6,795 bases of DNA. It comes from Betaproteobacteria bacterium (GTDB lineage Bacteria > Pseudomonadota > Gammaproteobacteria > Burkholderiales > Rhodocyclaceae). Location of the stretch: the NCBI GenBank assembly GCA_025997095.1, contig BNUD01000113.1:1-6795 (forward strand), written 5' to 3'. Of the stretch, positions 1 to 5,807 are shown one piece after another (position 1 is the stretch's first letter; each line of letters begins with the position of its first letter). Made by a program: the position numbers and the translations under genes. The notes under the pieces were generated by a model, which did not search any database, was not told the origin of the DNA, and worked only from the letters and a program-made list of their open reading frames with translations.

Positions 1-284
1 ATATTCAGAAGGTTTTTGCCGATGGCGGCTACACCGGCAAATTGATCGGCTGGACAGCGGCCATGTTTGCCGCAACGCTGGAAATCGTCAAACGAAGCGA
101 TGCCGGAAAGTTCGTCGTCTTGCCCAAGCGATAGAGCGTTGAAAGAACCTTCGCCTGGCTGGCGCTCTGCCGTCGCCTCAATCGTGATTATGAAGTCATC
201 CCCCAGCAGTCCGAGTCCATGATACAACTCGCCATGATCCGCTTGCTCGTCAAGCGACTTGCTGATTTTTAAAACAGCTTCTAA
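1..284 (+). mobile_element. Right end of a degraded IS5-family insertion sequence
   Basis: The transposase remnant is followed immediately by AAAACAGCTTC at 271-281. On the other strand this reads GAAGCTGTTTT, like the terminal inverted repeats of IS427/IS1031-type IS5 elements. The next bases, TAA (282-284), would fit a TNA-type target duplication, but the left end lies outside the window so the duplication cannot be confirmed. The element ends about 170 bp before the extended -10 candidate and marks the left border of the accessory block. Confidence 0.55.
3..272 (+). pseudogene. IS5-family transposase C-terminal remnant with in-frame amber stop
   Basis: Reading from position 3, the frame gives VFADGGYTG, then LPKR, a TAG stop at 132-134, then SVERTFAWLALCRRLNRDYE and a final TAA at 270-272. 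These are the C-terminal blocks of IS5-family (IS427/IS1031-like) DDE transposases. The Asp in FADGGY (codon 21-23) is the second catalytic acid, and the Glu in VERTFAWL is the third. Family members normally have Trp after the LP(K/R)R block (LPRRWVVERTFAWL), so a TGG-to-TAG change is the simplest explanation of the stop. The 5' part lies outside the window. With the stop between two catalytic residues, this copy cannot encode a working transposase. Family recognition is from conserved motifs and I am fairly sure of it; the exact IS name is not known. Confidence 0.85.
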
Positions 285-354
285 GGGCGTAACCATCATC
301 AGGTGGTACAAAGTTCGGGGCAGTTTTGAGCGGCTCACAAATGAAAGCCCTCGA

Positions 355-375
355 CTTTGCCGGGGGATTGTTACT
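355..375. repeat. Partial copy of the GC-rich hairpin repeat (left copy)
   Basis: CTTTGCCGGGGGATTGTTA at 355-373 is identical, in direct orientation, to 5789-5807, the loop and right arm of the hairpin next to vgrG. Because that hairpin is a palindrome, 359-375 also matches 5773-5789 as a 17-bp inverted repeat, two bases longer than the palindrome itself requires. The left arm is not intact here: the bases before it (GCCCTCGA) pair only imperfectly. The two copies bracket the nuclease, glycosyltransferase and recombinase genes. It may be an island boundary or attachment core, or simply another member of a dispersed terminator or palindrome family in this genome. Confidence 0.6.
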
Positions 376-404
376 CCATGATAGGGCACTCGTGACACAG
401 GACA

Positions 405-438
405 GGTTTACATTAAACCAAGGCAAATATGCTATCAT
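405..438 (+). promoter_or_regulatory. Candidate extended -10 promoter with a small dyad upstream
   Basis: TGCTATCAT at 430-438 is a good extended -10 element (TGn followed by TATCAT). TTTACA at 407-412 resembles a -35 box but lies 20 nt away, longer than ideal, so the extended -10 would have to carry most of the activity. GGTTT-ACATT-AAACC at 405-419 is a perfect 5-bp dyad over the -35 region and could be an operator. Transcription would start near 445, just before the 22-bp inverted repeat, and would read into whichever gene follows it. In this orientation that is the nuclease-STAND gene. Assigned by eye. Confidence 0.35.
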
Positions 439-451
439 ACTCATACCTGAA

Positions 452-473
452 ACGATAACTCGGAATTATTATG
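452..473 (+). repeat. Left copy of 22-bp inverted repeat ending on a start codon
   Basis: The sequence begins ACGATAACTCGG and ends ATTATTATG. It is the exact reverse complement of 4660-4681. The last three bases are the ATG of the nuclease-STAND gene, and identity stops at that codon. A TAA at 456-458 lies 12 nt before the ATG. It closes a nine-codon reading frame starting at 429, mimicking the recombinase stop in the other copy. The only Shine-Dalgarno-like bases for the gene (GGA at 462-464) are inside the repeat, so both enclosed genes share the same translation start context. Confidence 0.95.
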
Positions 474-3400
474 CGTTACTCTTGGGTGGATCTCACCCCC
501 CGTCGCTTCGAAGAGTTGGCGATGCGTTTTCTCCAAGAAAAATATCCGAAAGACTGGACACTGCTACCCCAGTCTGGTGACGGTAACCGCGATGTCGAGA
601 ACGTGCAGAAGGTGTCGACGTTCGGGCAAGACATGGAATTGTTGGAGTGGGCGGAGGCCAAACACACCAACCAAGCAAACCGTCGACTTCAAAAAGGGCA
701 ACTCGACCCAACTATCGTTTCAGCTATACTCAACAAGCGGGTTGTCGCGCTGCTGTTCATCTCAAATGGATATTATCCGGATAGCTATATCCCCCGTGCC
801 GAACAGGCATTGATGGGGCGACTGATGGCAGGGCCATATTTTATTGACGGATCGCAGTTGGAGCAGTGGCTGGATCAACATCCGGATCTGGCTGACGATT
901 ATTTCTCGAAGATCCCGCAGCAGCCGGAAGAAAATGTCAATCCTCTGGAGATCATTGATGTGCGATTGGTTTCAATGACCGACTACGGTGATGGGCATAT
1001 GGAGTATCGGGATCGCCTGAAAAGAACGGAGCAGGTCGTCCTGCTGGCCATTGTCCGAGCGATACGACCCATGCGGGTAGGACTGACTTTAGATGCTTCG
1101 TGCCTAGAATTAGACCTCAACAAATTTCCGACGAAACTTGAATTGCGCGGTGGCTTGCAGTCTATTCCGCTATGCGTCAAGGCGGTGCTTGAATGCGCCC
1201 AAGGCTCGGGTACTGTGTTGATACACAGTGATGGAGCTGACCAGCCTGTGATCGGAAAATTCCACTATGCCATCGGGGCGACAGTGGAGGTGACCTGCGC
1301 CAGCCAGATCACTGCCCTGCAGAAACTTCATGAGATTTTGGATGCTCACACAAACCACCCTCGGCCTGGTTGTTTACGACTTGTTGGAGACGCCGCCAGC
1401 GGTAAATCCTGGGTGCAGCGGAAGCTGATGGAGGAACACGCCCTCACAGCTAGAGTTCGACGCCTAGTTTTCGGCGCAGCCTCCGGAGAAAATGCGCGAA
1501 CACTATGCCGCAGCCTGCTATTCCTATCCTTTGGGGCGGCAGCCGATTTCAGCGGTTTGGAGAATGGAGGACGGATACCGACACAAGATCTGCCCATTGA
1601 CGTGATCAAGTCCCTATATCAAGGAGTTAATACTTCAGACCAAGCGGCGGATGTTTTGGAGAGGCTATTGGCCTCAGAAGAGGTGACAGCAACTTTTACA
1701 CGGATGGATCGCGGGGATCCCAAAGTGCTGTTACTTGACGACCTTCATAAAGCCGATGAGTTGAGCCTGCGTGTCCTACGCCACATTCTCAAGCGTCTGG
1801 CAGATAGCGACAACAGGACACTGTTGGTTCTGGCACATCGATCAGGGTTCAATGCTCTGAACGACAACATCATACCTCTGCTTCGCTGCGATATCCGAAT
1901 CGATCCTGTGAACGAGGACGATATTCATCGTGCGCTCCAGCAAGTCCTCCCCTCCCCAGTGGTACCGGCTGTTCAGGAACAGACCTGTGAAGTCATTCAC
2001 AATGTCCTTGAATTAAGTAGCTTCATCGACGGAATTCGGACACGGAATGTCAGCAACAAACACTCAACCTCAGATGTCCTGAACGATGTACGCCACGCAT
2101 TGGTCGAAGCCTCCGTCGGTCACATTGCCGCACGGCTAAGCGGCAAATCGGAAGAAACTGCGGCTGACCTCGTGGCAATAGTCGAAGGTGGAGTAGAAGA
2201 CGCATTTCTTCGGCAACGCTTTGGAGACCAAACCGTCGATGCTTTGCTCGACAGTAAACTTTTCCACTTACTGCCAGACAGAAACGGTGCGCTGACGCGG
2301 GTTGTGCCGGCGCATGATCTCTTGCAGGAGGCATATCTATCACGACGCGACGTCTACAGTACGAAACTGGCTGAGCACATCGGCTCACTGATGGACACCA
2401 TGCCGCATCGTCGCCCAGACCTACTGATCCATCTTTGTCGTTGCGGGTCGCATTGGCGTAGACGCTACCTATTTGAAACTCTGAGCTTACGTGACAAGCT
2501 GCTCCAGCAAACGTGTTTCGGAAGGGCGCGCGGCATGTCCGAGGCTCTTTACAATCTGCTCCGGCGCGAGGGACGGCGAGCCTTGAGCCTGACCGAGGAT
2601 CAACACTTGGCGGTACTTTTCGGCTATGCCAACTGCGTCAATCATACCGAAGGATCCGGTTCATCAATGCGCTTTTTTAATGAGACCGCCGAAGCTGCCC
2701 ATCATTATCCGCGCTCCGTTACTACCGTCGACTATGCTTGCCGTGCTGCTGCGGAGTTATTCAATGTTCGTTTTTGGCAGATTGAAATTGCGTCTCTTTC
2801 TGACGATATAGAGATCTTTCTGCGCGACTATGAAAACCTAGACTCTTCGCTGCGGAGCGCAGGCTGGGCTGATGGAATAATGACGGCAATAAACCGTCTG
2901 ATGATGGTTCATTATCTCAAGGATGAGCCGGATCTCGCACGATTGACTTTCGAGCGAGGCAGGATTTTTGCTGAAAAATTCGCTTGTCCCCATGATCAGG
3001 CAAACTTGCTGATGGATGAGGCGAAATGTTTGTTTCGGTCAGAACCCAAACGTGCGCTTGAGCAAATGGAAGCAGCCTTGAATATCTACGAGGACTCTAA
3101 CACGCAGGTGCGCCGCCTCGCCGTCTGTCGCGCGCAATTAGCTTATTTACGCGCCCGTCTCAGACTCGCTGACATTGCCTTTGCAGAAACAGAGGCTCGT
3201 GCACTGGTCGACGCCGGATTCATGCAAGAGTACGCCAACAGTACCCTTCAGGCAGGCGCTGTCTACTTGGTCAGCGGCGATTTGCTGGCTGCACAGGCTC
3301 ATTTGCAACAAGTAGTGATCCAAAAGAGCGCCCTCCGTCAAAACCCACGGCGTGAAATGCTGTGGCACCATCTTGCCGGGGTCGCTGCTGCCTTGGAGGG

Positions 3401-3581
3401 CGATGTTGGCACAGCGCAGAAATATTTCCAACACCATCAACAACTGGCACAAAGACTTGGTCTGTCCTATCGTGAGATAGCCACACATAATCTCAGGATT
3501 ATTCATCTGTCGCCGGATAGAGCCGTCTGGGCAGATGACCCGATTAGTGCTGCTTTCTGGTTGGATCCAAGACTGTGGTGA
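471..3581 (+). CDS. PD-(D/E)xK nuclease-STAND NTPase with TPR-like C-terminus (Avs-like antiviral candidate)
   Basis: This 1036-residue protein has no signal peptide or membrane segment and is probably cytosolic. Residues 1-150 look like a restriction-endonuclease (Mrr-like) fold: FEEL at 13-16, SGDGNRDVE at 35-43 giving the catalytic Asp41, and WAEAKH at 60-65 giving the E62-x-K64 pair. Residues about 290-480 form a P-loop NTPase, with Walker A GDAASGKS at 306-313, Walker B VLLLDDLHKAD at 419-429 and a sensor-like LLVLAHRS at 451-458, typical of AAA_16/STAND ATPases. From about residue 640 the protein is helical, with TPR-like stretches near 870-1010. In Avs and related systems such C-termini sense a phage protein and the NTPase activates the nuclease; that role is inferred here. 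The start is the ATG inside the 22-bp repeat, right before the nuclease domain. The gene is convergent with the glycosyltransferase, 1 nt apart. It is not a close match to any named Avs type that I can recognise. Confidence 0.88.
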   Translation: MRYSWVDLTPRRFEELAMRFLQEKYPKDWTLLPQSGDGNRDVENVQKVSTFGQDMELLEWAEAKHTNQANRRLQKGQLDPTIVSAILNKRVVALLFISNGYYPDSYIPRAEQALMGRLMAGPYFIDGSQLEQWLDQHPDLADDYFSKIPQQPEENVNPLEIIDVRLVSMTDYGDGHMEYRDRLKRTEQVVLLAIVRAIRPMRVGLTLDASCLELDLNKFPTKLELRGGLQSIPLCVKAVLECAQGSGTVLIHSDGADQPVIGKFHYAIGATVEVTCASQITALQKLHEILDAHTNHPRPGCLRLVGDAASGKSWVQRKLMEEHALTARVRRLVFGAASGENARTLCRSLLFLSFGAAADFSGLENGGRIPTQDLPIDVIKSLYQGVNTSDQAADVLERLLASEEVTATFTRMDRGDPKVLLLDDLHKADELSLRVLRHILKRLADSDNRTLLVLAHRSGFNALNDNIIPLLRCDIRIDPVNEDDIHRALQQVLPSPVVPAVQEQTCEVIHNVLELSSFIDGIRTRNVSNKHSTSDVLNDVRHALVEASVGHIAARLSGKSEETAADLVAIVEGGVEDAFLRQRFGDQTVDALLDSKLFHLLPDRNGALTRVVPAHDLLQEAYLSRRDVYSTKLAEHIGSLMDTMPHRRPDLLIHLCRCGSHWRRRYLFETLSLRDKLLQQTCFGRARGMSEALYNLLRREGRRALSLTEDQHLAVLFGYANCVNHTEGSGSSMRFFNETAEAAHHYPRSVTTVDYACRAAAELFNVRFWQIEIASLSDDIEIFLRDYENLDSSLRSAGWADGIMTAINRLMMVHYLKDEPDLARLTFERGRIFAEKFACPHDQANLLMDEAKCLFRSEPKRALEQMEAALNIYEDSNTQVRRLAVCRAQLAYLRARLRLADIAFAETEARALVDAGFMQEYANSTLQAGAVYLVSGDLLAAQAHLQQVVIQKSALRQNPRREMLWHHLAGVAAALEGDVGTAQKYFQHHQQLAQRLGLSYREIATHNLRIIHLSPDRAVWADDPISAAFWLDPRLW

Positions 3582-3582
3582 T

Positions 3583-4662
3583 CTAGTCGAGCAGCTCGCT
3601 CATGGTGATAACATTGCCATGGCAGTCAAGGAGCATGTCATTATTGTGCGGTCGCTCGGCGAACCACAGCCGGTTGGAACTGACCTGAGAGAAGTGATCG
3701 GTGAGAAATAGCAGAGGGGCGTGGCAACGATGCAACTCGGCGCTCAAAGTGTCTTGGAGGATCAGTGTGTGACCACGCAGTGTCGGTCTCGCGACCGTTT
3801 CAGCGTGTAACGTTAGTGCATCGAGCGTTTCGTACCAGAACCTGTTAGTGCTGGCATCAATTGTGAGATACCGAGTGTTCATATGCTCTCGCAATAGTTG
3901 TTGCCCTAAAAGATCGTCGAGGTCACGGCGGATACGGTCATGCCAGCGAGACCAAAATAGGGCATCTTGCTGATGCTCGTCGGCAGGAAAATGCCGTCGA
4001 GAGCCACCTTGCAAATGATGAGCTTGACTTTCTGGAATGTAGAGACAACGTCGACCTTCAAGATTCAAGCGTAACGCTAACTCCATACCTTCATAGCAGT
4101 TCAGGTAAATTTCATCGAAGCCACCGAGCCGCATGAAGTCGGCGCGGCGTACAGCGTAGTAAGCTGATGTCAGGGCTTGCCGCTCGGTACGTCGATGAAC
4201 GATTGGCACGGACAGTGGTCGCCCCATCAAGGCGTGTCGATTAAAAAAGTTACCGAAAATATGCCCACAACTCTGTACCCTTCCAGTCTGCGGATAGGTG
4301 AGTAGCCCTTGGGCGATGCCAATTTCTGGATTTTCCAATAATGCATTGGCAAGCATAGTGATCGCACCAGGGGCAGGGAAAACGTCTGTGTTGATAAAGA
4401 TTAGCACTGTGCCGGAAGCCGCCTCGGCTCCAACATTGTTGGCGGAACTGTAACCTTGAGGTGTGTCGTGGAAGATTACACGCGGTCGAAGACATTTTTC
4501 GTACCTTTTAATGGCTTTATGCGTTCCCATGTTCGTATCGCCGTCGCATACCAGAACCAGATCGAATTCTTCGTGTTCACGCAATGTTGCCAGACGAGCA
4601 AGAAAATTGTCAGTCAGTTCGGGAGGATTCAGAATGCTAGCGACAAGGCTGATATGATTCAT
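3583..4662 (-). CDS. GT2-family glycosyltransferase with extra C-terminal domain
   Basis: This 359-residue protein has a GT-A fold of the rhamnosyltransferase-like GT2 type. It opens with a beta strand (HISLVASI) and has VLVCDGD at 36-42, QGYSSANNVGAEAASG at 69-84 and the metal-binding DxD equivalent INTDVFPAPG at 90-99. RRADFMRLGGFDE at 172-184 and YEGMELALRL at 190-199, where other members have an ED-type acceptor motif, come next, followed by AHHLQGGS at 214-221. Residues from about 245 to 359 form a C-terminal part I do not recognise. There is no membrane segment. The donor and acceptor are unknown, and no other polysaccharide gene is visible nearby. The ATG (4662-4660) ends the 22-bp repeat and lies 12 nt after the recombinase stop, so the two are probably co-transcribed. 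Its Shine-Dalgarno-like bases are weak and lie in the repeat. It could modify surface glycans or, less likely, another target. Confidence 0.88.
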   Translation of the reverse strand: MNHISLVASILNPPELTDNFLARLATLREHEEFDLVLVCDGDTNMGTHKAIKRYEKCLRPRVIFHDTPQGYSSANNVGAEAASGTVLIFINTDVFPAPGAITMLANALLENPEIGIAQGLLTYPQTGRVQSCGHIFGNFFNRHALMGRPLSVPIVHRRTERQALTSAYYAVRRADFMRLGGFDEIYLNCYEGMELALRLNLEGRRCLYIPESQAHHLQGGSRRHFPADEHQQDALFWSRWHDRIRRDLDDLLGQQLLREHMNTRYLTIDASTNRFWYETLDALTLHAETVARPTLRGHTLILQDTLSAELHRCHAPLLFLTDHFSQVSSNRLWFAERPHNNDMLLDCHGNVITMSELLD

Positions 4663-4681
4663 AATAATTCCGAGTTATCGT
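4660..4681 (-). repeat. Right copy of 22-bp inverted repeat, spanning recombinase stop and glycosyltransferase start
   Basis: This is the exact reverse complement of 452-473. On the minus strand it contains the last base of the recombinase Ile codon, its final Arg codon (CGA), the TAA stop (4677-4675), the 12-nt intergenic spacer and the ATG of the glycosyltransferase. The flanks differ from those of the left copy on both sides. The repeat shows only a weak internal dyad (ATAA and TTAT, 4 bp each), so a classical Xer/dif-type core cannot be drawn confidently. Confidence 0.95.
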
Positions 4682-5580
4682 ATTCGGTCTCCCATTGTAC
4701 GAATCAGCGCCGCCAGCAGCCCTTGGTCAGAAACATGAGTGTAGATTTCTGTAGTGGATATACTGTGATGCCCCAGCAGTTTCTGAACGTAGCGAATATC
4801 AAGGCCTGACTCGATCCAGCGGGTTGCACAAGTATGGCGTAGCATGTGAGGAGTAACATGACGCTCAATGCCTGCACTCAAGGAAATTTCCTTCAGTGAT
4901 TTGCGTACTCTTGGCGGAGTAAGGTCAAGCCCCGATCCTGTGACGAACAGTCTGGTGCTGTTGGCAGAAATTTTTTTTCGTTTACTGAGATATTGTTTCA
5001 TCATGCGCTGAAGAACCGACGACAGGATGTAAACGATCCGCTGGCGATTACCTTTCCCGTGAATCATCAAGGATTGGTCGGACAAGGATAAATCGTCTAG
5101 CGATATGTTTGATAGTTCGCCAACACGAATTCCCGTCTCCATGAGCAAATGTATTGCTGTCTTGCGGCACAGCACATCAAAATCCGGTTGCTGTTCAGGT
5201 AAGGTAACGGCTTTCTGCAGCAATGCGGTATGTGAGTGATCCAGAGTTCTCGGCAATCGACGAGGAAGGCGAATTCTTTCGTTCAAACCGAAGAATGGGT
5301 TCGATGTGATGATATTTTCTTCGCATAGCCAGCGAAAGAGTAGTTTAAGTGTCGCCAGACGGCGTTTGATCGAACTCTCCTTCAGGTCGCGTTCTTCCCG
5401 TGAGTACCTGATGTATTGACGAAGGTGCTCTTTGGTAATTTCGACATTGGGGGCAGTGGTTTCAAAGAAATTTCTGGCATCGTTGAGGTCGGAAGCGTAT
5501 GCCCTGAAGGTGTGCTTGGATAAGCTAATCGCGGAACGGCAATGAGCAAGGAAACTGGAGGCTTTTTCGGAAAAGTGCAT
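4675..5580 (-). CDS. XerC/D-like tyrosine recombinase
   Basis: This 301-residue site-specific recombinase breaks and rejoins DNA through a 3'-phosphotyrosine intermediate. The N-terminal SAM-like core-binding domain covers about residues 1-95 (SSFLAHCRSAISLSKHTFRAY, with RRLATLKLLFRWL at 73-85). The catalytic domain follows, with all six usual positions: Arg152 in TGIRVGEL, Lys176 in GKGNRQR, His245 and Arg248 in TPHMLRHT, His271 in LLGHHS and Tyr280 in TTEIYTHV. Length and layout are those of Xer-type enzymes, and it should be active. I chose the ATG at 5580-5578 because it starts where Xer proteins start; a TTG at 5625 would add 15 residues. Neither start has a convincing Shine-Dalgarno sequence. 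The gene precedes the glycosyltransferase by 12 nt, and its last codon lies in the 22-bp repeat. It is therefore the natural candidate to invert 452-4681. It may instead, or also, serve as the integrase of an island. Confidence 0.92.
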   Translation of the reverse strand: MHFSEKASSFLAHCRSAISLSKHTFRAYASDLNDARNFFETTAPNVEITKEHLRQYIRYSREERDLKESSIKRRLATLKLLFRWLCEENIITSNPFFGLNERIRLPRRLPRTLDHSHTALLQKAVTLPEQQPDFDVLCRKTAIHLLMETGIRVGELSNISLDDLSLSDQSLMIHGKGNRQRIVYILSSVLQRMMKQYLSKRKKISANSTRLFVTGSGLDLTPPRVRKSLKEISLSAGIERHVTPHMLRHTCATRWIESGLDIRYVQKLLGHHSISTTEIYTHVSDQGLLAALIRTMGDRIR

Positions 5581-5774
5581 GGCTGTCAGTATGAAAAAAC
5601 TAACATAGTCATTCTGGTACTTCAACTTTTCAAGTATGTTTACAAAATCTTGGGCTGTTGGTTAAGGTCACCTCGAAAAACATCTTCCTTCGGATTTTGG
5701 TAAAATTACATTGCCCTGAACCTTAAGATAGCCAAAGCAAATGACCCCACGTAGCGCCCCGTCCAGTCAAACAG
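5581..5774 (-). other. Leader region between vgrG hairpin and recombinase
   Basis: About 190 bp, AT-rich towards the recombinase, with no reading frame of note apart from the possible 45-bp TTG extension of the recombinase (to 5625). The recombinase promoter should lie here, because the hairpin separates it from vgrG. I could not find a convincing -35/-10 pair: AATGTAATTTT near 5694-5704 on the minus strand has an extended -10 look but no matching -35. I see no RNA gene in it. Confidence 0.4.
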
Positions 5775-5807
5775 TAACAATCCCCCGGCTTTGCCGGGGG
5801 ATTGTTA
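5775..5807 (-). terminator. Perfect GC-rich hairpin at the vgrG stop codon, terminator-like
   Basis: TAACAATCCCCCGG at 5775-5788 pairs perfectly with CCGGGGGATTGTTA at 5794-5807, leaving CTTTG as loop (a C-G pair may shorten it to three bases). On the minus strand the first three bases are the TAA stop of vgrG, so the stem begins at the stop codon itself. The 3' side is followed by CTGTTTG rather than a strong T-run, so intrinsic termination is plausible but may be incomplete. It can fold on either strand. Its loop and right arm recur at 355-373, so it may also belong to a dispersed palindrome family or be an integration site. Confidence 0.6.

Larger units (their letters stand above)
452..4681. 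other. Candidate invertible segment carrying two convergent genes
   Basis: A 4230-bp segment is bounded by exact 22-bp inverted repeats and filled by two convergent genes whose stops are 1 nt apart. The repeats finish on each gene's start codon, and a tyrosine recombinase gene adjoins the right repeat. Inversion would put the glycosyltransferase behind the left promoter and the nuclease-STAND gene directly after the recombinase, with the stop, 12-nt spacer and ATG unchanged at both junctions. Tyrosine recombinases of the FimB/FimE and Bacteroides Mpi/Tsr types invert segments between short inverted repeats, so the mechanism has precedent. That this segment inverts is inferred. The repeat could instead be a scar of past cassette exchange. 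Confidence 0.5.

Noticed and set aside
326..580. 84-codon plus-strand frame over the left junction
   Set aside because: It covers the promoter, the repeat and the start of the nuclease gene in another frame, and its protein has no recognisable features.
2050..2388. 112-codon minus-strand frame inside the nuclease-STAND gene
   Set aside because: It is rich in Arg, Cys and Pro, as expected for an antisense shadow, and the plus-strand frame is clearly the coding one.
3147..3506. 119-codon minus-strand frame inside the 3' end of the nuclease-STAND gene
   Set aside because: It lies opposite the TPR-like coding region, with no motif and no plausible start context.
3588..3598. CGAGCAGCTCG palindrome just after the convergent stops, as a terminator
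   Set aside because: The stem would be only 4 bp, no T-run follows, and it lies inside the glycosyltransferase coding end.
452..4681. The 22-bp repeats as terminal repeats of a transposon
   Set aside because: The outer flanks (CTGAA on the left, ATTCG on the right) show no target duplication, neither enclosed gene is a transposase, and the repeat extends into the recombinase coding sequence.
4660..4681. The repeat as an integron attC or classical dif site
   Set aside because: It lacks the paired simple sites of attC, and its arms share only about 4 bp of dyad, so an 11-6-11 Xer site cannot be supported.
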